Notes: a model not told the origin generated them from the letters alone. Positions 42,969-51,838 are shown, numbered from the stretch's first letter. The stretch is 64,000 bases of DNA from Flavobacterium wongokense (GCF_021608265.1 NZ_JAKIHP010000003.1:1-64000), one strand, 5' to 3'. Numbers and translations: made by a program.

Positions 42969-43115
42969 GGAATAAACGTTCCAGAATTAATGCTGTTTGT
43001 TAAAAATTTACTGCCTCTTAACTTCTTAATTTTGAAACGTTTGTTCCAGAATTAGAGCTGTTTTTAAAAATTATTATAGTTCTTCCCGACATTTACTTTT
43101 TGAAATAAACGTTCC
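42969..43115. promoter_or_regulatory. Three TetR operator-like motifs upstream of the efflux operon
   Basis: GGAATAAACGTTCC (42969-42982), GAAACGTTTGTTCC (43034-43047) and GAAATAAACGTTCC (43102-43115), each followed by AGAATT. The first reads GGAA-N6-TTCC. About 65 bp apart; a fourth copy lies before the regulator gene. Confidence 0.72.
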
Positions 43116-43138
43116 AGAATTGGTGTTAAAAAAAAGTA

Positions 43139-43717
43139 TTAACGCGTAATACTTTTAATAAGGTATTCAGACATCTTTTTGATGATGATGGGATCTTGGT
43201 TTATGATAAAGGTCTGTTTCCATCCTGTAAATGTCGTCATAATGTATTCTGCAAGTAGCGAAGCATCTTCACTTCCATCCAACTCTCCATCATCTATCGC
43301 CTTTTGGATCAGGTTGGTCATCATTTGTTGATAACGCGACCCGTTTTTGCATAATAAATTCCGAACCTCTTCGTCTTCAGGTGCAATTTCAAACACGGTC
43401 TTAATACCCAGACAACCTCTTTCGCTGTCGACAACCCATGCCGCTTTATCCCTGATGATATTAATCAATGCCTTTAAAGCTGATTCCTCTTTGGCAATCT
43501 TTTCTTCCGTTTCACGAAATCCGGCTTCTACATAAGAAGTTACACATTTAATGAAAAGACAGTGTTTGTCGCCAATAGTATTATACAAACTGCTTCGGTT
43601 AATCTGCATCGCATCTACCAAATCCTGCATGGAAGTACCGTGATAGCCTTTTTCCCAAAAGACGTTCATTGCTTTTTCTATGATCTCACATTCATTAAAT
43701 TCAACACTGCGTGCCAT
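43139..43717 (-). CDS. TetR-family regulator of the efflux operon
   Basis: 192 residues from the ATG at 43717. N-terminal HTH of the TetR type: AMNVFWEKGYHGTSMQDLVDAMQINRSSLYNTIGDKHCLF-like pattern (A-x4-F-x2-KGY, then SSLYN-x-IGDK), followed by an all-helical ligand-binding domain. It is transcribed in the same direction as the efflux genes but separately. Its own promoter carries one operator motif, so it likely represses itself and the pump until an inducer binds. Inducer unknown. Confidence 0.9.
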   Translation of the reverse strand: MARSVEFNECEIIEKAMNVFWEKGYHGTSMQDLVDAMQINRSSLYNTIGDKHCLFIKCVTSYVEAGFRETEEKIAKEESALKALINIIRDKAAWVVDSERGCLGIKTVFEIAPEDEEVRNLLCKNGSRYQQMMTNLIQKAIDDGELDGSEDASLLAEYIMTTFTGWKQTFIINQDPIIIKKMSEYLIKSITR

Positions 43718-43736
43718 GATATTCAAATTACTGGGA

Positions 43737-43769
43737 CAAAGATATAATTAATTTTGAAACGGTTGTTCC
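43737..43769 (-). promoter_or_regulatory. TetR gene promoter with operator
   Basis: -7 TATCTTTG at 43744-43737 and operator motif GAAACGGTTGTTCC at 43756-43769 just upstream of it, where bound repressor would block RNA polymerase. Confidence 0.7.
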
Positions 43770-43877
43770 AGAATTAACGTTTTTTTATAATTATTTTAAA
43801 AAACGCAATGAAATCAGGGTCTCACGTATAGTGACTATAATTAAGTAGAGTGGTTGTAATGATTATTATTTTTATCA

Positions 43878-44108
43878 TTACTTTTTTTCTTGATAAAAAA
43901 AGTAACTAAAAAATGCTGCGCCAGTTCGCTTCGCTCGTGTCAGGCCTACTTATAAAAATCTCTAAAACTACTTCGAAGTTGCGTTCCGCGTCCCAAGCCG
44001 TTCGCTTCGCTCAACTCGTGGAGCGCTGCCCCTGCGCTTCTTCATTGTTTTATTACGATTTTTATATGAGGGCGGCTTTTACCCCACTGTTCTAAGACGC
44101 AGTTTTTT
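43878..44108 (+). repeat. Long noncoding repeat, copy 1
   Basis: Begins with a TACTTTTTTTCTTGATAAAAAAAGTA palindrome region and continues through AAGCCGTTCGCTTCGCTCAA, ACTCGTGGAGCGCTGCC, TTGTTTTATTACGATTTTTA and TGAGGGCGGCTTTTACCCC. Copy 2 at 45975-46186 has the same order in the same direction with scattered changes. No coding role seen. Confidence 0.78.
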
Positions 44109-44232
44109 AGTATTAGACCTTAGGCAAAGCCTAACGGATGAAATAATCTGGCAGGCTACCAACCGTAACCCGCATGGCAATTATACAAACCTTACCCTGC
44201 ATCGTACAACAATCCCCCAAGCAATAGCACCA

Positions 44233-44260
44233 CCTTTGTAGTGTTGTGATACCTAATTCA
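44233..44260 (+). promoter_or_regulatory. Shared leader motif of DUF4382 copy 3
   Basis: CCTTTGTAGTGTTGTGATAC then CTAATTCA; partner of 30928-30955 at the same distance from the start codon. Confidence 0.55.
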
Positions 44261-44278
44261 CAACACTAAATACTAAAT

Positions 44279-45043
44279 ATGAAAAAGTTAATTTTTATTG
44301 CCGCTGTTATTGTTGTTGGATTGTCATTTAACGCCTGCAGCAGCGATTCCAACGATTCAGGCAAGTATGCGTACAAGGTGCGTATGACGGATGCTCCCGG
44401 ACCTTATGACGAAGTAAACATTGATTTACAGGCTGTAGAGGTGATTGGAAGCAACGGACAGACCATCACGCTGAATACCACTGCCGGGATTTACAACCTA
44501 TTGACTTTGTCGAATGGTATCAGTACCATGATTGCCACGAGCGAAATGGGCGATGTTAAGGCATCGCAGATCCGATTATTATTGGGGAACAACAATACCG
44601 TTAAACTGAATGGTATCGTATATCCTTTATCAACACCAAGTGCCGATCAATCAGGTTTAAAGATCAATGTAACGCAGACCTTGTTGGAAAATGTTGAAAA
44701 CGAAATCCTAATCGATTTTGATGCCAACACTTCTATCGTGGAAACCGGAGCAGGTGTTTACAAACTGAAACCGGTATTGAGAACCATTGTTGCTTCTACA
44801 TCAGGAATCATCCTGGGAAGAATCAACTCAGTGGGAACTAAAGCGGTGATTATGGCTACCTCTTCTTCAAACGTAGAGTATTCTACCAATGTAAATGCAG
44901 CCGGAATGTTCCAAATGGCAGGCCTTCCTGCAGGAACGTACACGGTAACCGCTACACCTGCATTCCCTGGTCAGGCGGTAACACAGCAAAATGTGGTAGT
45001 AACCAATAGTACCACTACCAATATTGGAGCTATAAACCTATAG
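44279..45043 (+). CDS. DUF4382 lipoprotein, copy 3
   Basis: 254 residues. Lipoprotein signal (LSFNAC, then SSDSND), DUF4382 domain with YKVRMTDAPGPYDEVNIDL and TTAGIYNLLTLSNG, and a C-terminal carboxypeptidase-regulatory-like domain (AAGMFQMAGLPAGTYTVTATP). Close paralogue of copy 2 although 13 kb away, and its upstream leader is conserved too, so the duplication included the promoter. Surface lipoprotein of unknown ligand. Confidence 0.88.
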   Translation: MKKLIFIAAVIVVGLSFNACSSDSNDSGKYAYKVRMTDAPGPYDEVNIDLQAVEVIGSNGQTITLNTTAGIYNLLTLSNGISTMIATSEMGDVKASQIRLLLGNNNTVKLNGIVYPLSTPSADQSGLKINVTQTLLENVENEILIDFDANTSIVETGAGVYKLKPVLRTIVASTSGIILGRINSVGTKAVIMATSSSNVEYSTNVNAAGMFQMAGLPAGTYTVTATPAFPGQAVTQQNVVVTNSTTTNIGAINL

Positions 45044-45095
45044 TGCTATGATTTAAAAGGTTAGGTTAGTTTTTAAGCCCATAGTACTTAAAAGG

Positions 45096-45129
45096 AACCG
45101 TCTGCAGAGCAACCTGTGGGCGGTTTTTA
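45096..45129 (+). terminator. Terminator after DUF4382 copy 3
   Basis: Imperfect stem ACCGTCTGCAG/CTGTGGGCGGT, T-run. Confidence 0.65.
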
Positions 45130-45261
45130 TTTTGAATAAGGCTTCTCGATACATTTCGTCATCACTGACGAAACACTCGAAGTGACGGATGTAATTACTC
45201 GAAATGGAAATTATGAAACCCCGTCCAAAAATCCTGTAAATGAAAAAGATAGCCCCTTTTA

Positions 45262-45269
45262 TAATTTTG
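45262..45269 (+). promoter_or_regulatory. -7 element TAATTTTG
   Basis: Exact TAnnTTTG match, 24 bp before the ATG of the 58-residue protein at 45294. Confidence 0.5.
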
Positions 45270-45293
45270 TAAAGTCAAATAAAAACAATTACG

Positions 45294-45470
45294 ATGAAAG
45301 CCCACGAAATCCTTAACCCACTAACAGCCTGCACCAATGTATTGGAGTCGGCGCTATTAACAACAATCCACCTTATCAATGGGGACAGGATTATTACTGA
45401 AGCTGACGTTTACGAAAGCGAAACTGATTATGAACATGCTTTTGGTGAATTTTACCCTGCGGGAATTTAA
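45294..45470 (+). CDS. Small protein, 58 residues
   Basis: Starts MKAHEILNPLTACTNVLES, C-terminal half acidic (ITEADVYESETDYEHAF). Promoter box upstream and a tight 11-bp gap to the membrane protein gene at 45482 suggest an operon. No family recognised. Confidence 0.55.
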   Translation: MKAHEILNPLTACTNVLESALLTTIHLINGDRIITEADVYESETDYEHAFGEFYPAGI

Positions 45471-45481
45471 TAAGGCTGTAT

Positions 45482-45913
45482 ATGATTTTATTAATACTCC
45501 TTACTGCAGCGTTTGCCGCCACCAGCCTAAAGACTATCTTTAGTTACGTTACTTCGGAAATGTTCCACCAGCCTTTCCAGGAACCTTATCTTTTGGCTGC
45601 TGTCATCAGTCACTTCAATGTACTCGATACCAAGACCAACCGCAGGATTGGTTTGGGCGTACAGTACGCTATGGGCTTTTTGTTTGTCATCGTATTCCAG
45701 GCACTGCTTGCGAATGGGTGGATGACGCTTTCCTATGAAAACATATTACTTTATGGATCGCTTATCGGAATCTTCAGCATACTGTTCTGGGCATTCCTGT
45801 TTGTCAAATCCCAAAGCCGGCCACAAATGAACGCTGCGGGATATTATAGCCTGCTGTTTGCAGGGCATATCGTTTTTGCCTTTGCCATGGCAGGGTGTTA
45901 TATCATTATTTAA
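45482..45913 (+). CDS. Four-TM membrane protein, unknown
   Basis: 143 residues with membrane segments at about 1-20, 60-78, 85-107 and 122-142. Conserved-looking polar motif HFNVLDTKTNRRIGLG between segments. Not a family I recognise. Probably cotranscribed with the 58-residue protein; followed by a terminator. Confidence 0.6.
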   Translation: MILLILLTAAFAATSLKTIFSYVTSEMFHQPFQEPYLLAAVISHFNVLDTKTNRRIGLGVQYAMGFLFVIVFQALLANGWMTLSYENILLYGSLIGIFSILFWAFLFVKSQSRPQMNAAGYYSLLFAGHIVFAFAMAGCYIII

Positions 45914-45934
45914 TTCTACCACAATTAAATGCGG

Positions 45935-45970
45935 AAACCGCCTGAACTAGTTTATAGGCGGTTTTTTTAT
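45935..45970 (+). terminator. Terminator after the membrane protein
   Basis: Stem AAACCGCCT/AGGCGGTTT, T-run. Confidence 0.85.
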
Positions 45971-45974
45971 TATC

Positions 45975-46186
45975 TATTACTTTTTTCCTTGATGAAAAAA
46001 GTAATCAAAAAAATCAAGCCTGCATATAAAAATCTCAAAAACTACTTTGAAGCTTCGTTCCGCGCCCCAAGCCGTTCGCTTCGCTCAACTCGTGGAGCGC
46101 TGCCACTTTGCTTCTGCATTGTTTTATTACGATTTTTATATGAGGGCGGCTTTTACCCCGCTGTTCTAAGAAGCAGTTTTTTTGGC
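45975..46186 (+). repeat. Long noncoding repeat, copy 2
   Basis: Second copy of 43878-44108, including the opening TACTTTTTTCCTTGATGAAAAAAGTA palindrome region. About 2.1 kb from copy 1 in direct orientation. A related TTTCTTTTGGGTC...CAAAAGAAA palindrome follows at 46319-46346. Confidence 0.78.
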
Positions 46187-46356
46187 ATCAGAATCTGGCA
46201 GGCGAGTGTCAAATATTCGAAGAATCTGTAAAATGAAAAGCTGTTTGAGCATAGCGAGTTCTTTTCATTTAAGATTCGAGAATAAATTTGACCGCCGAAG
46301 ATTCAAAGCCTTGACCTTTTGTTTCTTTTGGGTCAAGCCAAAAGAAAATAAAAAAA

Positions 46357-46998
46357 TCAAACAATCGTTACTGCCCCCATATACACACTCGTCGCATACG
46401 CCTTCCCTGTCTCTGATGCAAACGTAATCCAACTTTGCACTTCAAGCCCCGAGAAATACGACGACAACGTAATCGTAACCGAACCGGCATTGCGGACTGC
46501 CGCGTTGAGCAGTGTGTAATACAGGTTTTCTGCCGGAGCATAGATTACGACTACCAGCTGGTCGGTAGCCTTGGCACTACCCTGCCCAGAATTGTCCTCC
46601 CAGGTGTAGCTGATCTTTTCGGCAGTGGTAGATGCCGCAGTTGGATTCTGTACCCCCACCAAATCTCCCTTACTAATCAGCACCTTGTTATACAGGATGT
46701 CAAAGTTGGGGTCTACGTACTCCACCGCTTCGGTCATGTGGTAGGACATCGCCTGGTTCCTGCGGCTAACGTAACCTCCACTGTGCCCAAAATACCGTGA
46801 CAGCACATTGCTCATCGGTGAAAGGAATTCAGCTACCGTAGTAAACAGCTGGCGTTGGAGCTGCTGCGTCTCGGTTGGGGTGCGGTTGGTTTTCTTTGGA
46901 AGTGATCGCATCACATCCTTACCTCTCCAGTTGGCACCAACCACTGTACCAACCTTTCCTGAAAATGGGCCCAATATGCCCTTGTTATAAGTTCCCAT
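46357..46998 (-). CDS. DUF6266-family protein
   Basis: 213 residues. Begins MGTYNKGILGPFSGKVGTVVGANWRG, the hallmark start of DUF6266, with KKTNRTPTETQQLQRQLF following and a beta-rich C-terminus. The family is widespread in Bacteroidota, often in multiple copies in accessory regions, with no known function. A phage or secretion-effector link has been suggested from context only. No neighbouring operon partner. Confidence 0.75.
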   Translation of the reverse strand: MGTYNKGILGPFSGKVGTVVGANWRGKDVMRSLPKKTNRTPTETQQLQRQLFTTVAEFLSPMSNVLSRYFGHSGGYVSRRNQAMSYHMTEAVEYVDPNFDILYNKVLISKGDLVGVQNPTAASTTAEKISYTWEDNSGQGSAKATDQLVVVIYAPAENLYYTLLNAAVRNAGSVTITLSSYFSGLEVQSWITFASETGKAYATSVYMGAVTIV

Positions 46999-47396
46999 AA
47001 TTTTTTGTTTTAACGGGTTACTAAATAGTTCCTCAGCCCTAGTGGTAACTGATTGAGGACAAAGCTAGAACAGCGGTTTTAGGCTCGCAATGGCGTGAAC
47101 ACCTGTGAACGAAATTGAACAGTAGTGATGCATATTGAACGCTAAAGAACGCTATTGACGTTTAATGAACACTTCTTTTGCCATTTTTGATATGGTTTTT
47201 CGGATGTTGTTCGGGTGTTGGTTGGGTTTTGTTCGCAAAATGGGTGGTTTTTGTGGAGAAGACCCGAACATAATGCGAAAGAATTATGGATTTTAGTAAG
47301 TAAGTTATTAACAATTAGTTGTAAGAACTGAAAAGATTAATTACGTTAGCTAACCAATAAATCCATTGTCTTTCAAATAAATATAAAAAAGTACTT
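46999..47396. other. Intergenic region with clustered GAAC words
   Basis: About 400 bp without a gene. Between 47090 and 47165 the word GAAC occurs about eight times at roughly 10-17-bp spacing (GTGAACACC, TGTGAACGA, ATTGAACAG, ATTGAACGC, AAAGAACGC, AATGAACAC). It may be a binding array or simple sequence; no hairpin was evident. Confidence 0.35.
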
Positions 47397-48440
47397 ATGC
47401 CATTAGATTCAAAAAGATTAAAACAGGTTACCAACAGTCTCAAAAAAAGTTTGGATAATTGGGATTTCAAAAAAGCAATTGCAGCAAGTAAGGATGAAAC
47501 CCAAACTCGTGACAACTTAATTCACACTTTTTTAAATCATTTGAATTATAGAAAAATTGACCACTATACTCATGAATATTATGCAGATATGGCGGACAAA
47601 AAAAACCGCCGTGTTGACATTGCAATTACATTAGGAAAAAAAGAACCTGTAATGTTGGTCGAATGCAAGAGTGTGACTGCCAATTTAACCGATAATCACT
47701 TCAGGCAGTTGAATGAGTACTGTTTGTATACTCCTTCTGCGAAAATTGGTATTGTCACTAATGGAATCATCTATAATTTCCATGCAGTCGATACAAAACA
47801 GAAAAAGGGATTGAATCCAAAACCTTTTTTTGCATTTAACCTTTTGGCATATGAAACTGCTGATATAGAAAAGCTGGCATTATTCAATCATCAGAATCTT
47901 GAAATAAAAGATATCCTAGCAGAAGCAGAAGATATTTATTTTCTGGATGAATTTGATAATGCTTTCTGTCAAACCTTATCAGTTCCAAGCGATGATTTAG
48001 CTAAACTTATCTATAAAAATATGGGCGGACAACGCTCTTCTGATAAGGTACTAAATCAAATAAAACTTTTGGTTAACTCAGGCTCGATTAAAACAGCCCT
48101 GGATAAAGTAATTAAAAAAGAAATTGCTGCTTCAAATTCAGGTATCATAACAACAGATGAAGAAATCAAGGCATATAATGTTGTGAAGACCATTTTAGCA
48201 ATGTCATCTAAAATTAAGGAACCTCAGCTTTCCCGAATTACTTATCGTGATATGAAAAACAAATTTGCCATAATTGTTGATGAGAATCAGAACAAAAATA
48301 TCTGCTCCTTTGTGTTTAAAGAAAAAGTAAAAACTGTTGAAATAAATGGATTTCGTTATGATTTAGAAGAAGTAACAGTTGCTACAATTACAAAGCTGAA
48401 AAAGGAATTATTAGAATCAGCATTGAGTAACTTATATTAA
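47397..48440 (+). CDS. PD-(D/E)xK nuclease-like protein (HsdR N-terminal type)
   Basis: 347 residues. Residues about 25-150 resemble the nuclease domain of type I restriction HsdR: NRRVDIAITLGKKEPVMLVECKS gives the D...ExK catalytic set (Asp near 67, Glu-Cys-Lys near 81-83), preceded by a helix with TRDNLIHTFLNHLNY. There is no helicase part, so it is a stand-alone nuclease with a ~190-residue C-terminal domain of unknown role. It lies 78 bp before a caspase-like protease gene on the same strand, a possible two-gene defence unit. Confidence 0.75.
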   Translation: MPLDSKRLKQVTNSLKKSLDNWDFKKAIAASKDETQTRDNLIHTFLNHLNYRKIDHYTHEYYADMADKKNRRVDIAITLGKKEPVMLVECKSVTANLTDNHFRQLNEYCLYTPSAKIGIVTNGIIYNFHAVDTKQKKGLNPKPFFAFNLLAYETADIEKLALFNHQNLEIKDILAEAEDIYFLDEFDNAFCQTLSVPSDDLAKLIYKNMGGQRSSDKVLNQIKLLVNSGSIKTALDKVIKKEIAASNSGIITTDEEIKAYNVVKTILAMSSKIKEPQLSRITYRDMKNKFAIIVDENQNKNICSFVFKEKVKTVEINGFRYDLEEVTVATITKLKKELLESALSNLY

Positions 48441-48518
48441 TTAATTCTTTATTTTGCTGTGCTTATATGATCTTTCTCAATTACAAAACTCCTAATTGAT
48501 AAACAAAAAATAAAATAC

Positions 48519-49907
48519 ATGAGCAAACGATACGCAATCACTATCGGAATTAATGATTACGAAATAAAGCCTCTGTCATTCTGCGCAAAAGATGCATCTA
48601 ACATGGCACAGGTTTTTACAGAATTTTGTAATGTTGATGATGGAAATCTTAGAATTATAAAAAGTGAAAAAACGAAACCAAATGGGAATATTTGGGAAAC
48701 TTTTGTAAAAACAATCGAAGCATTAAGTAATGAGTTTCAATATTCCAACGATGACATATTTTTTTACTTTTCAGGGCATGGAATACCTGCAAACGAAACG
48801 ACTGTAATATTCAAGGACAAGGCTGTTACAATTTCCGAGATAATAGCCGAACTTGAAAAGCTTTCACCCAAAACAAAGATTTTAATTTTTGATAGTTGCT
48901 ATTCTGGAATTGGATATCCCGAAGCAGATAAATCTGCACAATTCTTTTCGCTAAGTTCAAAAAAATCAACAGGTTATTATATAATTTCAGCCAGCTCCGC
49001 AGATGAAAAGGCAAAAGAATCAATAGATCTTCAAAATGGAAGATTTACTTATTTTTTAATTTCTGCCATTTCTGATTTAGTCTCTTATGATGAATATGAA
49101 TGCCTTGATGTAAATACATTGTTTTCAAAAGTTGACTCTTTTTTTAAATCGAATCCTCATTTCGATCAAAGCCCTTTTCAACAAGTTAAAAGTATTGGCA
49201 GCTATCCTTTGGCTAATAGTTTTGAAAGCAATAACTTCTACGCAAGACATGATATTGACGACCCTTCAGACTTCAATTGGGCGAGTCTGTTGAATTCATT
49301 TAATCGCTATCTGAGTACAAAAGAATCTGTAAAAGGGGAATTTCTCAGATTGGCACGGGAACACTTTGATAATGTAGCATCATCTTCTAAAGGAAATTCA
49401 ACGGTACGAAGCATTGAAGTTATGAAAAATCGTATCACATTCGTTGATGATGGCACTTATTTTAATTTATTTGATAAGAATGAAGGAGTTAAGGCCGGAG
49501 GGGGAATAAAAACTGCACAGCAATTTTTAAAAGACTTTGGTGACTTTTTCAGTTTTAAATCTTACACTGACAATGGCCTGAATTTTTATGATTTTTATTT
49601 TAAGGAATTGGGCATGAACGAAATTTGCCAGATAAATGTTAGCTGGAAAGAAGTTTATGATTTGAACAAACAAGTTTTAGATATACCTGATGAATGTGAT
49701 GGTTACACAATACGATTTGAGAACTACGTTATGATGAGGAGTTTAATTAAACTTTCTATTAATAATTTTTTAAGTGAGGCTCAAAGGCATGGGAAAACCA
49801 TAACACTTGAATTCAATGAAAATGATAGGTTGGTTAAAGAAACGGAATCATTTATAAGAGAATATAATGCACAAGATTGGATAAAAATCAAATTATACAA
49901 GGATTAA
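48519..49907 (+). CDS. Caspase-like (C14) protease
   Basis: 462 residues. The N-terminal ~240 residues are a caspase fold: RYAITIGINDYEIKPLSFCAKDA at the start, catalytic His in FFYFSGHGIP near 88, catalytic Cys in ILIFDSCYSGIG near 128. Bacterial caspases cut partner proteins in regulated cell death or phage defence. The C-terminal 220 residues are an unrecognised domain that may sense a signal or bind a partner. Its neighbour is a nuclease-like protein. No gasdermin gene was found beside it. Confidence 0.82.
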   Translation: MSKRYAITIGINDYEIKPLSFCAKDASNMAQVFTEFCNVDDGNLRIIKSEKTKPNGNIWETFVKTIEALSNEFQYSNDDIFFYFSGHGIPANETTVIFKDKAVTISEIIAELEKLSPKTKILIFDSCYSGIGYPEADKSAQFFSLSSKKSTGYYIISASSADEKAKESIDLQNGRFTYFLISAISDLVSYDEYECLDVNTLFSKVDSFFKSNPHFDQSPFQQVKSIGSYPLANSFESNNFYARHDIDDPSDFNWASLLNSFNRYLSTKESVKGEFLRLAREHFDNVASSSKGNSTVRSIEVMKNRITFVDDGTYFNLFDKNEGVKAGGGIKTAQQFLKDFGDFFSFKSYTDNGLNFYDFYFKELGMNEICQINVSWKEVYDLNKQVLDIPDECDGYTIRFENYVMMRSLIKLSINNFLSEAQRHGKTITLEFNENDRLVKETESFIREYNAQDWIKIKLYKD

Positions 49908-49967
49908 AAGTAGAGGGCTCAAACAGTTTCCCGTCCTCGCCCTCATATAATACTGCAAACATACAAA

Positions 49968-50255
49968 CTATTTATCATCAAACCGCTTCGAAGGATCATC
50001 CAACTTAATAATGGTATTAAGGAATTCCTGCGTAAAGAAGTTCTTTGGATAGTAGTACTTGTTTCCAATCTTATTACAGGGTATGGTTCCGTTGGCACGG
50101 AGCCGGCGTAAGGTGGAGTCGCTGCAATTCAGCAGCTCGCGCATTTGGTAACTGTCGAGCAGTATTTCTTCGGGTTGGGTGTTTCCAATAACTTGAATAA
50201 GCGCTTCAAGTTGGTCTATTCTCTTCATGAGAATGTTAAAGTATTTTTGAGTCAT
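49968..50255 (-). CDS. HTH protein, excisionase/MerR-like
   Basis: 95 residues; first ATG at 50255. A C-terminal winged helix of the helix_turn_helix 17 type: YQMRELLNCSDSTLRRLRANGTIPCNKIGNKYYYP, preceded by a short coiled helix. Such proteins are usually encoded on Bacteroidota mobile elements, acting in excision or gene control. No recombinase is nearby, so it may be an element remnant. Convergent with the caspase gene. Confidence 0.72.
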   Translation of the reverse strand: MTQKYFNILMKRIDQLEALIQVIGNTQPEEILLDSYQMRELLNCSDSTLRRLRANGTIPCNKIGNKYYYPKNFFTQEFLNTIIKLDDPSKRFDDK

Positions 50256-50497
50256 AAGCAAAATAATTTAACAGACCTAGTGGCGTCAGTCCGTGAGTGC
50301 GACATAAGATTGCGATTACAAATGCCGTGCCTTTTTTCTCATTTTGCGATTCTTAAGCATTTCTTAAGTGAAATTACCGGTAGCATTATACAATTCAAAT
50401 TTTGCTTATCTTTCCACTTAATTAATAAGTTCGCCATTGCTGCAGGAACCGTCGGCACCTCATAAGCAATTGCTAAAAACCCTCTATTAAAAACATT

Positions 50498-50899
50498 ATG
50501 AAAATTTATTTATTGTTTCTTTGCTGTTTTATTTCCCAATACAATTTCAGCCAGAAGAGTGTCCCTAAAGGCTCTAAACCATTGCCATCAAGAACGGTAA
50601 TAGATGCAGCCTTTCCAGGCGATATGAAACTATTTAATAAATACCTCCACTATAATTTATACTGGCCGGATAGTGAAAATGATATAACCGGAGAGATTGT
50701 GATGAGTTATACGATAGGGGTCGAGGGCTTTGTAACAGAGGCTAAACTTGTAAAAAACGACCTGGGAAATTTTGGTGAGCAGCTTGCAATTGAAGCAGCA
50801 AGAGCGCTAAGGAAATCTCCGATGTGGCAGCCGGCAACCCTTAATGGCAAGAAGGTTCCAATCACTAAATTAATTGCATTACCATATCCTAAACCCTAA
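50498..50899 (+). CDS. Secreted TonB C-terminal-domain protein
   Basis: 133 residues: signal peptide (YLLFLCCFISQYNFSQ) and a TonB/TolA C-terminal-like fold (ITGEIVMSYTIGVEGFVTEAKLVKND, then WQPATLNGKKV). It lacks the membrane anchor and proline linker of true TonB, so it is an exported single-domain relative. Role unknown. Confidence 0.75.
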   Translation: MKIYLLFLCCFISQYNFSQKSVPKGSKPLPSRTVIDAAFPGDMKLFNKYLHYNLYWPDSENDITGEIVMSYTIGVEGFVTEAKLVKNDLGNFGEQLAIEAARALRKSPMWQPATLNGKKVPITKLIALPYPKP

Positions 50900-50996
50900 A
50901 CTGCAACACCTATAACAGCGTTTTGACTGAAAGTAAAATTTGTTTATATTAGGGTCATCTAACAATCCTATGACCAACTAACCAGCGTAACGATAC

Positions 50997-51782
50997 ATGA
51001 CCAACCCTAACTGCCTTAACTGCGGAGACCAATTGACCAATAAATTCTGTTCGGGCTGCGGGCAGAAAGCCGACACCCACCGCATTACCTTTAAAAACTT
51101 TATCTTCCACGATGTGGTGCACGGTACGTTCCATCTTGATAAGGGAATCCTGTTTACCGCGAAGCAGGCATTGGTACGCCCGGGAAAAGCCGCACTGGAA
51201 TACATTGCAGGAAAACGCAAGCGGTATTACAATGTGTTTTACCTGATCCTGATGGCTATTGGGGTGATGCTGTTCATACGTCATATCGATGAGCTGCTCT
51301 ACCCTGAAGAAGTCCTCCCTCCTAAGGTTTACCTGAATGAAGCCAGCAGGAAGATGGACGAACTATTTATCCAGAAAAGCAAATTCATCCTGTTTCTGTA
51401 TGTGCCCTTTGCCGCATTGAACACCTTTATTTTATTCCGAAGGAAGAAACTCAATCTAAGCGAGCATTCGATAATATCCGGAATGATATTGCTGGGGATT
51501 TTACTGTTGGGCACTTTCGCCAATCTCTATTTTCCGATAAACAATTTTTTAAATTGGAGTGGCATGGCTGCCAGCATGGTCGTAACGGTCATCATCAATG
51601 CCTATGTAATTTATGGTTATATCAATGCCTTTGGCAGTGACTATTCCAAATGGGGCATTGCCTACAGGATGGTGTTGTTTTATGCCTTAATCTGCCTTGA
51701 AATCTACATTTTGTTCGTAATCGCTTTCGGCTTTGTATCAAATTGGAAATTTGGTCCGGTGAATATTGCTCCTTTTGGGTAA
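50997..51782 (+). CDS. DUF3667-family membrane protein
   Basis: 261 residues. Opens with a double Cys zinc-ribbon-like motif (CLNCGDQLTNKFCSGCGQ), then DVVHGTFHLDKGILFTAKQALVRPG, the DUF3667 signature, and five membrane segments. Found widely in Bacteroidota; function unknown. Stand-alone gene. Confidence 0.85.
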   Translation: MTNPNCLNCGDQLTNKFCSGCGQKADTHRITFKNFIFHDVVHGTFHLDKGILFTAKQALVRPGKAALEYIAGKRKRYYNVFYLILMAIGVMLFIRHIDELLYPEEVLPPKVYLNEASRKMDELFIQKSKFILFLYVPFAALNTFILFRRKKLNLSEHSIISGMILLGILLLGTFANLYFPINNFLNWSGMAASMVVTVIINAYVIYGYINAFGSDYSKWGIAYRMVLFYALICLEIYILFVIAFGFVSNWKFGPVNIAPFG

Positions 51783-51800
51783 TACCTTAGAAACAGTTTT

Positions 51801-51838
51801 CATTTCATCGGTAATTCGGGTTTTTTAACGAGAGTTTA
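51801..51838 (+). promoter_or_regulatory. Shared upstream motif, copy 1
   Basis: CATTTCATCGGTAATTCGGG continuing into TTTTTTAACGAGAGTTTA. Very similar to 53720-53758, at a similar distance (about 65-70 bp) before the next gene. Likely a common regulator site. Confidence 0.6.

Noticed and set aside
45929-46231. 100-codon open frame over noncoding repeat copy 2
   Set aside because: Frame crosses a terminator and the repeat; copy 1 does not keep the same frame.
49968-50255. Excisionase-like HTH as proof of an intact mobile element
   Set aside because: No integrase, relaxase or att repeats could be found around it.
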